A stretch of DNA of 64,000 nt from Neoceratodus forsteri (GCA_016271365.2 CM028129.1:846690001-846754000); one strand, 5' to 3'. Shown: positions 10,281 to 22,242, numbered from the stretch's first letter. The notes: generated by a model from the sequence alone, not told the origin. Made by a program: numbers and translations.

Positions 10281-12380
10281 TTGGTTCCACCTCAGCCTGA
10301 CTTCTTGCCAGACCTCTCTCCTCTTGTTCTAAGCCAGGAGGTGGTGGTGGGATGTAAGTTCTCCCTTCATCTGTCCCAATGGAGAATCATTACCACAGAT
10401 GCTTGCATCCTGCAGATAATCACACAGGGCCATGCTCTAGAACTTCTAGAACAGCCTCCAGATGTTCCACTGGTTCCCACCTCTTATTCTGCGGACCACA
10501 TAGCGGTGCTTTGGAAGGAGGTGTTCACATTGCTGTACAAAAGGGCATTAGAGACAGTGCCTAGGTAGCAAAGGAACAAAGGGTTCTTCCTGGTTCCCAA
10601 AAGAACTGAGGACTTGAGGCCCATTCTAGACCTCAAGGAGCTGAATCTTTACATTGGGTGTTAACTCTGCACGGCCTTCCTCCTCTGCCCAAGCAGGATG
10701 ACTGGTATGCCCCTGGACATGCAGGATGCCTATCTGGATATCATGGTTTGCCCCCTCACAGTCAGTACCTATGATTCCTCTTCCAGATGGAGCATTACCA
10801 GTTCAGGGTGTTGCCCTTTGGCTTATCCTCTGTGCAATGGGCATTTACCAAGTGCTTAGCAGCTGTAGCAGCAGCCCTCTGACACAAAGGCTCTTATGTG
10901 TTCCCATACTTGGATGACTGATTACTGAAAGCCCAGTCCAGGGAACTACTGCTGCTGACTCTAGAATGCATTCTGCAGTTGTTCTAGTCAAGTCAAGTCA
11001 TCTTTATTTAAAAAAAACGCTGTTCCAAGAAGATCACAGCGTTTTACAAATATATGAAAACAAACCAACAGAATATAACATAAACAGGATACAACTGACA
11101 AACAATAAACCAAAGTCAAGCATTAACTATAGCTGAGTTCAGGATATGCTAAATTAAACAAGTGAGTTTTTAAGGCAGATTTAAAGCTATAAACCTTCTA
11201 GTCCTTGGGCATCACTGTCAGTTTGTCCAAGTCTGTGCTGACCCCATCCCAGAGGTTGCAATACATACTGGTGGTTCTGAACTCTACTCAGGGCAAGGTC
11301 TTCCTATCACCAGACAGGGCACACTGCCTCATAGCTCAGGCCCAAGCTGTGGCTCAGTGCTGGTATGTTCCAGCAAGGAAGTTCTTGAGGCTGTTAGGCT
11401 TTTAGGCTGTGGCCATTGTTATGGTCCCTTTAGACAGGTTGCATATGAGGATCCCGCAGTGGACCCTCAGGGTCCAGTGCGATCAACGCTTTGATGATCT
11501 GGATAAGCTGGTCTTTGTCTCCTCCCCAGTATGTAAGGTGCTTCAGTGGTGGATGGACCCAGACAATCTCTTAAAAGGGGTCTTCTTTCTTATCCCCACC
11601 CCTCACTGAATCTGCACCACGGATGCTTTGGGTCTGGGTTGGGGAGTGCAGCTAGGCCCTTACTAGACCCAGGGGATCTGACCCTGGTGGGAGACCTGCC
11701 TCCACATAAACATTCTAGAAATGCATGCAGTTCTGTATGCCTTTCAGGTCTTTCAGAACCATCTCTCTCCCGGCCAACCTCAGTGTGGTCTATTACATCA
11801 ACAAGCAAGGGGGTACCCATTACTACCCCCTGTGATGGGAGGCAATGAGGGTCTGATACTGGGCTGTAGATCATGGTCTAGAACTGTCAGCCATCCATGT
11901 GTCAGGTGCTCAAAATGCCTTAGTGGACAGCCTCAGCTGGTCACAGTCCAAAATGCATGAGTGGGAACTGCTGACCATGGTCTCAGAAGATCTTTTCAAC
12001 AGGTGGGTTCATTCAGAGTTGGACATTTTTGCATCCCTGCTCAATGCAAAGCTGCCACATTTCTGCTTGCTAGATCAAGGGCCTGGAGTTTTCTGGCAAG
12101 ACGCATTGAGCCTGTGTTTGAAAGGGAGGTTTCTTTATGCCTTCCCACCCTTTCCTTTGATTCAGAGGGTGCTCATCAAACTACAGATGGAGGATGCCAC
12201 TCTAATTCTGGTGGCTTCATTCTGGCCTCATCAGATATGGTTTCATTTACTGCAACAATTGGCTGCGGAATCTCCGTTGCCCTTGCCCCTTTGCAGGGAC
12301 CTGTTGACCCAGGCTCAGGGGACCCTGGTCCATCCAGATCTCAAGTCCCTCCAGCTGCATGCCTGGTTTCTGAAGACATA
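10281..12380 (+). pseudogene. DIRS-2 reverse transcriptase and RNase H
   Basis: Recognisable order: RT entry block (QWRIITTDACILQIITQGHALELL) at about 10375; FFLVPKRTEDLRPILDLKELN at about 10585-10650; FRVLPFGLSS-like block near 10802; and the catalytic PYLDD followed by a TGA where Trp is expected (10900-10922). Then the RNase H start TTDALGLGWGVQ (11612-11650) and the DIRS-type C-terminal block with DIFASLLNAKLP and YAFPPFPLIQRVL (12020-12185). It copied the RNA into DNA. The L2 tail at 10990-11195 and many frameshifts inactivate it. Confidence 0.8.
10990..11195 (-). mobile_element. L2-type LINE 3' end, minus strand
   Basis: Minus-strand translation ends in FKSALKTHLFNLAYPELSYS then a stop, the typical LINE ORF2 C-terminus of the L2/Kiri-like group. 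The 3' UTR includes AACGCTGTGATCTTCTTGGAACAGCG and a tail of repeated GACTT units (10985-11000 plus strand AAGTCAAGTC). The target duplication TTCTAGTC is exact at 10982-10989 and 11196-11203. Heavily 5' truncated. Confidence 0.8.
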
Positions 12381-12656
12381 GTCATTGCTTGCTTTGGGGT
12401 CTCCCAGAAGGTGGCTGATGTCCTGGTGGCTGCCAGGAAACCCTCCACCAGAGCCACTAACTCGATGAAGCGGAAGCACTTTGCTATATGAGCCACTTCA
12501 CATCACCTGGACCCTTTCATTTGTCCTGTTAACCAAGTTATAGAGTATCTCTTGTCCTTATTGAATGCAGGACTACAATATACTACAATTAGAGCCAGTG
12601 CCCAGGTATTAAGGTGCACCTGTCTGCTATTTCAGCCATTCATGTGCCTATTGATG
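12381..12656 (+). pseudogene. DIRS-2 tyrosine recombinase, N-terminal part
   Basis: It encodes the start of the recombinase: SVVVAARKPSTRA-like helix (12420-12460), then PFICPVNQVIEYLLSLLNAGLQYTT, collinear with 50-150 in DIRS-1. It stops at TATTGATG where hAT-2 is inserted; the same protein resumes at 22243. Stop codon TGA at 12489. Confidence 0.75.
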
Positions 12657-13137
12657 CAGGGTCGGACTGGGCATGTAAGGGCCACTAGGGAAGGTGTAGA
12701 CAAGGGGCACCCTCACAATGGCAGATGCAAAAATCCTACATATGCATTAGAGGTGCACGCACATTGCAGAGTCCCAGACTCCCGCAGCACTCTCTCTTCT
12801 TTTGGTGTCCCCGTCCCATTCTGCCTACAGGCCTCCACCTGGGGGAAGTCATTTAGTGGGACAGCCAATCAACCCACCCTCCCTGGGAGAGGAGAGCTGT
12901 CCTCCTGATGCTTGATCCTCTCCCTCTCCAGTCAACCCCCAGTAACCCGCTTGCACCATGAACATGGATTGCCAGTGTGGCATGAGGTAAGGCAGCGATG
13001 CCTCAGCCCTCCATGCCAGTGGGCTAGCCACTCTGCACCATTTTAAATTAAAGGCTAAAGTTAGTGCTGGCCTGGGAGTAGGACTGAGGAAGGACAGGAA
13101 CTATGTAGATAAACATTATTTAAAATCACAACAACTT
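12657..13137. other. hAT-2 left internal sequence, no gene seen
   Basis: Apart from the terminal inverted repeat there is no recognisable protein or RNA gene. Short open frames here have no family resemblance. CR1-B homology starts near 13138. Confidence 0.5.
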
Positions 13138-13149
13138 CAGTACCCGACT

Positions 13150-13686
13150 ATGTACTGTTCAGAAGAGACGAAGGTGCAAAAAGTGTGTGTGTGTGGGGGA
13201 GGGGCCCTTTATGTCAATGAAAATATCAAAGCTACAGAAATTCAGAATACACATAAGGAGCCAGAAGAACTGTGGGTCACCCCGGAAACAGGAAATGGGA
13301 CAGTCATACGAACAAGGGTTGTCTACAGACCTCCAGACCAGGGGGAGAAAATATCCACATTACTGTTAGAAGATATACAAAACATGACAGTTAGAAGGGA
13401 GGTTCTGATAATGGGAGACATCAACATGCCAGATACAGATTGGTCAATACCAGCAGGAACATCTGCCAGAACTAGATACATGGTGGATTCCCTGCAGGGG
13501 AAGGGCCTCAAACAATTGGTACAACAACCCACAAGAGACAAGGCTATCCTGGATCTAGTACTGACTAACAGGGAAAGGATCACAGATCTCCAGGTAGAAG
13601 GTCACCCTGGGGCCAGTGACCATCACATGGTATGGTTCAGTTTGGCCACTAGAACTAAACCATCCCATTCCAAGGCAAAAATATAG
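13150..13686 (+). pseudogene. CR1-B endonuclease domain (partial)
   Basis: A 178-residue open stretch encodes most of the CR1 APE-type endonuclease: ALYVNENIKATE, VVYRPPDQGEK, GDINMPDTDW with the metal-binding Asp/Asn, a QLVQQPTRDKAILDLVLTNRE block, and GASDHHMVWF with the catalytic SDH triad. The first ~60 residues of the domain are missing because of 5' truncation. A TAG at 13684 ends the frame where a read-through into the RT linker (DFRGADFDKMA) would be expected. Confidence 0.85.
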
Positions 13687-15648
13687 GACTTCAGAGGAGC
13701 TGACTTTGATAAGATGGCCAACAGAGTTAAGCTAGCCCTGACAAGAAGAAATACAGGTGAGGGGGTACAGGCAAAGTGGGCAAGCATTAAGGATACAGTG
13801 CTTGAAGCAACATCCCATTGCTGTTAGGGAGAAAAGCAAGAGCAAAAGAAGGAGGAAACCACTTTGGTTCTCAAAAACATTAGCAGAAAAGATCAGAGTC
13901 AAAAGGTTGGCATTCAGGAAATATAAGGCAATGCAGCGGGATGAAGATAGGGAGGTATACCAAACTTCTCTAAGGGAAGCAGGGAAGGCAGTAAGGCAGG
14001 CAAAGGTCCAAACCAAGGAAACACCAGCATGAACAGTAAAAGAAGGGGACAAGACTTTCCATAGATACATTAGTGAAAGAAGAAAATCCAGGGGGGTATT
14101 GCTAAGATCAAAAGTGATAAGGAGGAGTGTGTGGAGGAGGACCACGGATAAGCATCTATCCTAAATAGATACTTCTGCTCAGTATTTACTGAGGAGAAGG
14201 TATGGCAGGGCCCACAGATCAGCACCGTGGATACGGGGGGGGGCAGGAGGTGTGCATAAGTCCCTTCACAAAAGAAAGGGTCCTACAAGAGCTCGCTAAG
14301 CTCAGGGTGGACAAGGCAATGGGACCTGATGCCATGCATTTAGGAGGAAGTATAGTACAGTGGTTTAAGGCTCTGAGCTGCAAACCTGGAGACCTAGGTT
14401 TGAATCCCACATTCCACACTTGCATACTTTGTGATCCTGGACAAGTCACTTAACTTCCTTGTGCTCCCAGGTCACACCTGTAAACAAGCTTTCAGCATAG
14501 TGCATCTCTCTTGGTGAAAAAAAAAAATCCCAGAGTACTAAAGGAGCTAATGGTGGAACTAGCAGAGCCATAAGCAGAACTGTTTAGTGAGTCTCTGAGC
14601 ACAGAAGAGGTTCCAGAAGACTGGAGAAGGGCTCATGTGATCCCGCTCCACAAGAGTGGCAGCAGGGAGGAGTCAGGGAACTACAGACCAGGCAGTCTTA
14701 CCTCAGTAGAGGGCAAGATTATGGAGGCACTACTTAAGGAAAGGATAGTGCAACACCTGGAATCCATGGGAGCTCAGGATCCAAGACAGCATGGGTTTAC
14801 AACAGGAAGGTCCTGTCAAACTAATATCATAGATTTCTTTGACTGGGTAACCAGAGTGGTGGACCAAGGGGGTGCAGCTGATGTTACCTACCTTGGCTTT
14901 AGCAAAGCTTTCAATCCTGTTCCACATAGAAGATTGATTAATAAACTGGGTAGGCTCAGGTAGGTTAGAAGTTGGTCAATTGGGTGGCAAACTGGTTGGC
15001 AGGCAGAAAACAGAGAGTGGTGGTAAACAGTATACAGTCAGAAGAGATGCAAGTCACAAGTGGGGTACCTCAGGGATCAGTCCTGGGGCCAGTTCTCTTC
15101 AATATCTTCATCAGTGACATTGGAGATGGACTAGAGAGTAAGGTTTGCTTGTTTGCAGACGACACCAAGATCTGCAACAGTGCAAATGATCCAGATGGGG
15201 TGGGAAGAATGAGAAGCGATCTGGAAAAACTGGCAAAATGGTCTGAAGAGTGGCAACTGGGGTTTAATGCAAAGAAGTGCAAGATCATGCACATAAGGAA
15301 GAGAAATCCTGTAGCTACCTGTAGGTTGAGAGTGGAGTTGATGTCAATCACAAGGGAAGAAAGAGACTTAGGCATCATCATCACAGATGACCTGAAATCA
15401 TCCAAGCAGACCACTAAAGCAGTAGATAAGGCTAGAAGGGTATCATAAATCATAAGAGGGAGGTAATAATCCCTTTTCACAAGACACTGGTTAGGCCCCA
15501 TCTGGAGTGTTGTGTGCAGTACTGGAGACCGCACCTGCATAAGGACATTAACAAAATGGAGGCAGTCCAGAGAAGGGTAACCAAAATGGTGCAGGGACTG
15601 CATCAGGAAACATATGAGGACAGATTACTGGAGCTCAATATGTATACC
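13687..15648 (+). pseudogene. CR1-B reverse transcriptase (two frame pieces)
   Basis: RT blocks in order: linker with FRKYKAMQRDEDREVYQ (13915-13960); VDKAMGPDAMH, cut by the SINE at 14341; IPLHKSGSREESGNYRPGSLTS (14640-14705); RQHGFTTGRSCQTN (14790-14825); the palm box YLGFSKAFN (14890-14915, normally DFSKAFDTV); VPQGSVLGPVLFN (15067-15105); and the catalytic FADDTKICN (15155-15180). Frames shift between 14963 and 14972 and near 15448. The first palm Asp is replaced by Gly, so it would be inactive even in frame. Confidence 0.85.
14341..14530 (+). mobile_element. CORE-SINE (MIR-like) inside CR1-B
   Basis: A tRNA-derived head includes an A-box-like TAGTACAGTGGTTTAAGG and a B box AGGTTTGAATCCCA. 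It is followed by the MIR-type core (GTGATCCTGGACAAGTCACTTAACTTCC) and a tail with an A run at 14518-14528. The same family is at 38125-38290 and, inverted, at 53885-54065. The CR1 frame resumes at about 14531 (CAGAGTACTAAAGGAG). Confidence 0.82.
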
Positions 15649-17483
15649 TGTAACCCCCCTGCAAATGGAGGCTCCCAAAAGTCTTCCAGGCGCTTGCTTG
15701 AATGCTCCGAGCCTGAATGGTGTTTGGCGTTTAAGCCATTTATCTGTGAGTGCTTTTAGAGCCTCTGGTACTGTCTCTTTAAGAGCTGTCTGCTTGCAGA
15801 CATAATTAGTTTGTATGGGGGGACTGTGTGTTTCTCTGCTTGAGTCCCACTCGAGCTGCTGCCAATTCACTCCGTTTTTGCAGTCACTGAGAGTGCAAAG
15901 GGAGCCTATCTGAAAGATGCAACTGTTGGCCAGAAATCATTTAGAATAATAATGAAAATACAGTTTGTCTAACTTGCTTTCCTTTGTAGACTGAATTATT
16001 TTGCCTAGCCCTCCATTCTAGTTTTGAACTGCTGAACTGGACCAATCAGCGTGGGTGATCTTTTAAAGTGGAGTCTGCTGCTGGCAAATCAGAACTTGGA
16101 CTCTTAAGCTGAGCCAGCCACAAAAGGATTGTATGGGCAGTGACTATGGAAAATGTAGTTTTGACCTCGGCGCCTTTTTCCCCCAACAGGTGGAGTTTAT
16201 TGTAAGTGACAGACAAACCAGCCAAGAACTTGGAGGAACTCAAAGGAAGTGCCCAGTTTTGTCTACTGGAGTTTTCAGTTTTAGCTCTGGCAGTGAGGAG
16301 GGAAGGAGCCCTGTGCTCCTTCGGTGCGCAGTTTTAGTCAGGAAACGCGTGTAAGGCCCCAAGTTTCAGGCTGCAGCTTGTGCAAGTGCTTGTTTGGACT
16401 GAATCCGACCTGTGAAGAGAATCAAGGAGATCTGAGAAGTAGAAACCAGGCTCACCCTGTAGAAGACTGGAGAAATTGCTGAATCGCGCTCAGTCTGTCA
16501 GGAACTGAATCTGCTGTGTCTTCTCCCGGGTATTGTGCAGTAATTGTGATCGGGATAGAGAAGCAGCCTGCCTGGTATAGTACTTTCTTTTTACATATAA
16601 ATGTGTGTAGTGCTTGTGGGGACTCACGTTTCAAATCCCCAGTACAGTGAATTGAGTGCATGAAGCTGGAAGTAAACCCCAGTTTAATCCAGACTACATC
16701 CATTTGCTCCAAACTGCATTGGGGTCCAGTCACAAGGACCTTGCCCACATGGTCTGTTCCTCCTGGCAATCCAGGACAACCTACCTCCCATTCACTTTTC
16801 AGTATTGGGCTGTGAGTGCCAGCAGGGTAGCTCCCTGCCATCGGTTTATCGAATTGCAAGTGTGTCATCTAATTGTGTGTTTTTTTTCTTCTTCACGAAC
16901 TGAGCCAACTGGCTCCGGATTACAATTTGGGTATTGTGCATGCATTTTCCATCTTCAGGGCCCCAACCAGTTGCACCAAATAGGCTAGTCTCTTATTGCC
17001 TGGGTACCCAGTAAGAGTGACATTTGGGACATTTGGGATTCTGAAATATGTGCACAGTACCGTGATTATTAATGCGTTTAAACTAATTAACCTGATTTCC
17101 CCCTGTCCTTGTTATATCCCCCTAAATAAATCAGATCTGTTTGTTTCAGCAAAGTTACACTGCCTGAGGTATTCGTTTATGTTAAAAGTATTGTACTGTA
17201 GTTTTTGCACTGTATCATCTTGTTTTACAGGGAGTCCCCAGAGTCACGCTGACCGAACCAGTCCTGGGGGTAAGTGAAGGTAATTCTGCTATATTGTGTG
17301 GGCCACTAGTGGGAAGAAAGGGGGGTCACAGTGTCTCAGAGGGCTGTGACCAAGTTAGTTTAACTATTGCAAACCCTGACCTCTGGGTGGAGGCACTCGC
17401 CATTAGACCTAGGTCCCTCAACCTGTTAGTAGTTAGGCAGGCAGGGGTAGTAACCCTTGGGATAGCGCCATCTAGGGATTACA
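15649..17483. mobile_element. Solo LTR, about 1.8 kb, TGTAACCCCC...GGATTACA
   Basis: It starts TGTAAC and ends GTTACA-like (GGGATTACA), an imperfect inverted pair, and is flanked by TACC at 15645-15648 and 17484-17487 (4 bp). It interrupts CR1-B exactly: TGTATACC before and TACCCTAGAG after restore the intact CR1 phrase. Internal sequence has no gag or pol, so this is a solo LTR left by recombination. An AATAAA lies at about 17124-17129. Its last 50 bp match positions 1-49. Family unassigned; the element does not resemble the Gmr1 LTR at 54521. Confidence 0.8.
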
Positions 17484-17770
17484 TACCCTAGAGCAAAGGA
17501 GGGAGAGAGGTGATATGATCGAAACATTCAAACATCATAAGGGCATTAACAAGGTGAAAGAGTCTAATGTTTCAATATAAGAAAAATAGCAGGACAAGAG
17601 GACACAGTATGAGATTAGAAGGAGGCCGATTAAGGGGTAATGTGAAGAAGTTCTTTTTTACAGAAAAGGTCGTGGATGCATGGAACGGCCTATCTCAGGA
17701 AGTGGTAGATATGAATACAGTGTAGGGCTTCAAACAAGGCATGGGATAGGCATCAGGGAGAAATACAGAT
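17484..17770 (+). pseudogene. CR1-B ORF2 C-terminus
   Basis: It resumes the RT C-terminal region after the LTR: a basic GGREVI-type helix, KKNSRTRGHSMRLEGG-like block, then VKKFFFTEKVVDAWNGLSQEVV. These align with the last third of the open copy at 41177-42298. A stop at about 17725 (GTGTAGGGC) and small indels are present. Confidence 0.75.
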
Positions 17771-17894
17771 GAGCATGAATAAATAGGCCATTGACAGAGT
17801 AAAGGCCTATGGCACATTCATAAGGTGAGACCAAACACTATTTTACATATAATATTAGTACAATAAGTGGAAGTTTATCTCCCCTCTAATATTC

Positions 17895-18325
17895 GCAGTC
17901 CCCTACAAAGCACACTCGCCTCTGAGGCCGAGAGATCAGAGGACTGTGGGTTCAGTTCCCACATCTGGCACTTGGGTTAATATCCCAGTACTGACACTGT
18001 AGTGCAGCATGAGAGGGGTGCTGCACTTCTGAGGTGCCATCTTTCGGATGAGACGTTAAACCGAGGTCCCATCTGCATGGATTGGTGGTAGTTCAGGTGG
18101 ATGTTAAAATTCCCATGGCACTTATCGAAAAGAGTAGGGGAATTTTCCCGGTGTCCTGGCCAAAGTTCCCTCATTCACTAAAAAAATACCGCCAACAGCT
18201 TAATCTGGTTCAAGGTCAGTTGACATTCATCTGTATCCCCCTCCCCCCGGTCATGACTGAAAATAGGCAAAATTTGTCTAGTGCACTTACCCGGTCAACA
18301 CAAACTAAATAAATAAATAAAATAT
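17895..18325 (+). mobile_element. V-SINE/HE1-like SINE with LINE-derived tail
   Basis: The tRNA-like head has a B box GGGTTCAGTTCCCAC (17950-17964). The conserved central domain includes TGAGGTGCCATCTTTCGGATGAGACGTTAAACC (18030-18062) and CCGGTGTCCTGGCC (18149-18162), a block I recognise from widely distributed fish and shark SINEs. The 3' end GTGCACTTACCC plus an AAATA repeat tail is shared with the LINE at 31375-32164, suggesting that a LINE of that type mobilised it. Confidence 0.8.
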
Positions 18326-18429
18326 TATTCCACTGAAATTAACATATGCAACCTCTCCCATCTTTTTAAATATATATTGTACCTATTATTGACACTGGCA
18401 ATAATTGTTTCTATTTTCAGAGTATCCAG

Positions 18430-18950
18430 CATTTCATTGTGCCACTGCCTATACAAAGGGACCTCTCAGTCCAGCGAGTGTCTTGTGAATTCTGCTTGCC
18501 TACAGTTGCCACCATAGCCATAGGGTATTTTTGCCTACAAGGAACCAGGAGGTCTCAATAGTTCCCTAGCAAAAAAATGTCAAGTAATTTCAAGGGTTAA
18601 CATATCTCGCAATCCCAGTAAGGGGGCTAAATTTGCTTGAATTACTGACCACACCTTTGAGTACTCCCATAATATATGCAGGAGGGATCCTTCTTGCTCT
18701 CCACATCTTATACATGGAGGAGTGTCAAAATGCCCTATTTTGCAGAACCTAGGGGCTGTAAAGTAGAAGTTATTAAAAATCCTGGACATGTATTGTGTTA
18801 GCCATAAGTTGCTCATTTCCAAATATGTATGCACATTTTCCCTTCCCAGATGGTTTTCCATGACCAGTTATAAGTGCCTTTGGGACACATTCACCCAGTA
18901 GTGGCCTACTCCCTCCCACACATTCATGTTAGGGCTGAGGCAGAGATTGC
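18430..18950 (-). pseudogene. L1-clade ORF2 C-terminal fragment
   Basis: The minus strand from 18861 down encodes the L1 post-RT region: NFYFTAPRFCKIG followed by the Cys/His finger CIRCGEQEGSLLHILWEYSKVW. It is typical of L1 (CWRC...G...H..W.CP.I...W). It continues to the stop and 3' UTR near 18580-18430. It is 5' truncated; the upstream limit near 18950 is uncertain. Confidence 0.7.
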
Positions 18951-19034
18951 TGTCTGAGTACAACTTGGAAATGGCTTGGCATATTGGCATTAGGGCCATT
19001 TGCAAATGCCCTGAGGGTAATTTAATTACCCAAG

Positions 19035-20990
19035 TTGTGCATTATACGAACATACGAAATTTGCCAGCAGATAAAGGCCCAAAGGTCTATCAAGTCTGCT
19101 CGTTTTTTGCAGCTAGCCCCCCTACTCAGCAGTTGCCACTCCCTCCTTTACCCCTCCTCTCTTAACCCTCCCTCTTGCCCTGTCCCAGCCCCTTTTGAAG
19201 CAGCTCACTGTTCTACAGGATACCACTTCTGCCGGCAACGCGATCCAGTCAACCACTACCCTCTCCGTAAAAAAGTGTCTTCTCATCTCCCTCCTGAACC
19301 TATCCCCCTCCAGTCTCATAGCATGGCCTCGCGTATCCTTCCCTTCCCTCACTTTGAAAGGCCCCTCCTTCCCCATCCTGTTTATGCCTGTCATGTACTT
19401 AAAGGTTTCAGCCATATCTCCCCATCTCTCCTCTCCTCCAGCGAGTACATGTTCAATTTCCTCAGTCTGCTCTCGTATGGTAAATTCTCCAGACCCTGGA
19501 TCATTTTTGTTGCCCTGTGTTTCACCCCTTCCAGCAACACAATGTCTTTCTTCAGGTATGGTCACCAGTACTACACACAGTATTCCAGGTGCAGTCTTAC
19601 CAGCAATCTGTACAATGGCAGAATAACCTCCCCCCTTCTTGAGGATATATCCCTGACAATACAACCCAGCATCTTATTGGCACTGGGGGCCACTTTCCTA
19701 TATTGTGCTGAGTTGTTCATTGAACCCGCATTGATTACCCTGATCCTTTTCTTCCTCAGTCATGGCAAGCTGTACCCCACCCAGTTGGTAGCTCCTTTTT
19801 GGGTTCTTAGCCCCAAAATGCATCACCTTGCACTTTCTGACATTGAACCTCTGTTGCCAGGTGTCCAACCAGGTCTCCAGCTTTGTCAGATCCTCCTGCA
19901 ACCCCTGCCATCCCTCTTGGTCATCCACCACCACCCCCATTTTGGTATCATCAGCAAACAGACTGATCTTGCTCTTGATACCCACCAAAATGTCAGCAAT
20001 GAATATCCCCAAATAGCACTGGTCCCGATACCAAGCCCTGCGGAACTCCGCTTGTCACCACCCTTGGGAATGAGAGCTTCCCTCCCACCGCCACTTTCTG
20101 TTGCCTTCCACTTAACCAGCTCCTTACCCATCCACCATCTTGGCACCCACCCCGTGCCTTCTAGCTTACTTCCTAGCCTCCCATGTGGCACAGAGTTGAG
20201 TGCCTTGCTGAAGTCCAGATACAGGACGTCTACTGCATGGCCCCTGTCCTACTGTCTAGTTACCCAGTTGTAGTATTCTATCGGATTGGTCTGACAGGAT
20301 CTGCCAGTGACAAAGCCATGCTGTCTGCTGTCCTGCATCCTATTGGCCTCCTCCAGTAGAGCCACCAGCCTCTCCTTCAGGATTGTCTCCATCAGCTTCC
20401 CTACAATGGATGTGAGGCTCACAGTCCTGTGGTTCCCTGGTTCATTCTTGGGGCCACTCTTATGGAGGAGTACCATATGAGCCATCCTCCAATCATGAGA
20501 TACACACCCCGCATCCAGTGAGGCACTGAACAGGTCTACCAAGGGCCCTGTTAGGACCTCCGCCAGTTCTTTCAGTACCCTGGGGTGGATGTCATCTGGC
20601 CCTGGTGCCTTGACCACCCTCAGTTCCCTCAATCCCTCCGGCACCCTTCTTTCAGTGATTACCCCATCTGTCACCTCTTCCCCCTCTATTCCTGCCCTCC
20701 CCCCTTTGGTATCCCCCCCCTTCTCCTTAGTAAATACCAAGCAGAAGTAGTCATTAAATGCTGCTGCCTTTCTCCCTTCTTTTCCACCCATCCCCCTTCC
20801 ATCCTAATCCTCACTATCTGTCCTTTGCAGCTCCATTTCTCCCTGATGTACTTCAAGTCTTTCTCTCCCTTTTTAATGCATTGCGCCAGCCTGAACTCCT
20901 TTGATGCCTTTGCTGCTCTTATTGCTCTTGTCACTGCCCATGCTACTTCAGGTACCCCTCCCTGTCCTCCCTCTTCCTGTTTTCTTGTAT
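19035..20990 (-). mobile_element. CR1-C, minus-strand CR1 with RT, second subfamily
   Basis: 3' end at 19035-19090 (GAACATACGAAATTTGCCAGCAG). Minus-strand ORF2 pieces run 19664-19122 (C-terminus, FKRGWDRARGRV), 20012-19698 (FADDTKMGV catalytic box near 19960) and 20791-20249 (APGPDDIHPRVLKELAE, VLLHKSGPKNEPGN, RQHGFVTGRSCQTN). The C-terminal GFKRGWD differs from the EFKNAWD of CR1-A, -D, -G and -H, so at least two CR1 subfamilies are present. It is 5' truncated near 20990. The long plus-strand frame over 19035-20273 is only a shadow. Confidence 0.85.
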
Positions 20991-22234
20991 CTCCTATGAG
21001 ACCCTAAATGCATGGCATTAGATAGCATGCTTTTTAATTGCAGGAATTGTTTTACTTGTGTTCAGTTCCCATACCAGCAGCATCTATCACTCTCCCTAAC
21101 CTGCTCTATGCTCTAGCATCCAAGCTGGCTAATTGGTTTCTAATCCTTTTCTGCCAACACTGTTGAGAATAGAGATTTTTTTTGTCAGAATTAGTCCATT
21201 GCCTTAAAAGTCTTTCTTTGTAGGGGTTAGCTTTAAAAAGCAGTCTACTTAATTTACTCCTCAGACTTCTCTTGAGTGTGCGGCATGCTGTAGTAGTGGC
21301 TCTGTCCATCGCTGATAGAGAGTCTCCGACTGACCCTGATCCACTTTGAGTCCCCAGGCCCCCTGGGCTGGCTGTAGTGTCCCACTCTCACAAGACTCTC
21401 ACCGTCAGTCCTCCAACTGTCTGCAAACAGGGTAGGCCACTAGGCCACCAGCCAGGGTGTAAGTCAAAAAAGAGCTCAGAGCAGAGTCGATGAGCTGTCA
21501 TTCACAGCACCACTGAATGCTGGTCTGGCTCGCCTCCTTTAGTGGAGTCTCTTGCTGTCATCAGCATCACTGCTGGGGGCCTGGCCTACTGGGGTACACC
21601 AAATAAATTCCCCAACTTCCTCGCCTCAACCGACTGACTGTCTCACTTCACAGTCCTTCTCCCAGCTTGACTTCCCAAGTCCACGGGGGCCGCTCCCGAC
21701 TCCTTCCGACCAAATCCAGCATTGACAACTCGAGTCACGACACTGACTGCTAGCAGCTAGCCCAAAGATTAAGAGATGCCAGCCCATAGCCCGCTGCACA
21801 CTCCTCCCAAGTTCCAGTGGCAGCAGCAAATGGAAATGATGGCAACAGACACCAAAACGTACTCAGCCAGAAGGGCTGCTGCTGGGTGCGCAAACACATG
21901 CGTGGTTTGGGTAATGTTCAGGGAAGCTGGAAGCAAGTGTTGTGACATACATGCAAAGTGCATGATGACAACTCTGAAGTGAACAAGGGATTAAACTAGG
22001 GCACACTACTGTGGCATGGGCATGGTTGGGGGATTAAAAAAAACAAAGACAAAGTGTACAAATTATTTTTTTATATTTTTATTTTTTTTAATTTCCTACT
22101 ATTCACAGATGGGCCAGGGAAAACTTGAAACTTAGGGTTTACCCTAAAAAAAGTGCTGCCCAGCCATAGGGGCCCCCTAAGGGGTGGGGGCCCCAGGGAA
22201 TTTTCCCTGTAGCCCTGTGGGCCAGTCGACCCTC
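20991..22234. other. hAT-2 right internal sequence, no gene recognised
   Basis: No family-level protein similarity was seen. A minus-strand open stretch at 21106-21309 is rich in Arg/Lys/Leu but unassigned. An A/T-rich block is at 22034-22092. The last 60 bp form the hAT-2 terminal repeat. Confidence 0.5.
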
Positions 22235-22242
22235 TATTGATG

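Larger units (their letters stand above)
13138..17770 (+). mobile_element. CR1-B, 5'-truncated CR1 LINE
   Basis: A plus-strand CR1 starting inside the endonuclease and running to the C-terminus. It is interrupted by a CORE-SINE (14341-14530) and a solo LTR (15649-17483). After the LTR it resumes with the motif CTAGAG...GGAGGGAGAGGTGATATGATCGAAAC, the exact continuation of the RT C-terminal region. It ends around 17770 in a 3' region different from CR1-A, suggesting a different subfamily. Confidence 0.85.
12657..22234. mobile_element. hAT-2, hAT-type DNA transposon with nested elements
   Basis: The left terminus CAGGGTCGGACTGGGC (12657) is mirrored by GGGCCAGTCGACCCT (to 22233/22234; last base C instead of G). 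The 8-bp duplication TATTGATG is exact at 12649-12656 and 22235-22242, inside the DIRS-2 recombinase. CAGGGTCGGACTGGCC-type termini with 8-bp duplications are common in vertebrate hAT elements. The element's own sequence is about 12657-13137 and 20991-22234. No transposase is recognised in it, so it is probably non-autonomous. CR1-B, a V-SINE-like SINE, an L1 fragment and CR1-C fill the middle. Confidence 0.88.

Noticed and set aside
17895..18060. Possible tRNA gene (B box and cloverleaf-like head)
   Set aside because: It continues into a SINE core and tail; the head does not close a full cloverleaf. The same holds for 14341-14530 and 53885-54065.
19035..20273. 412-residue plus-strand frame, the longest in the window
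   Set aside because: It is the antisense shadow of CR1-C, whose minus strand encodes the RT and C-terminal blocks.
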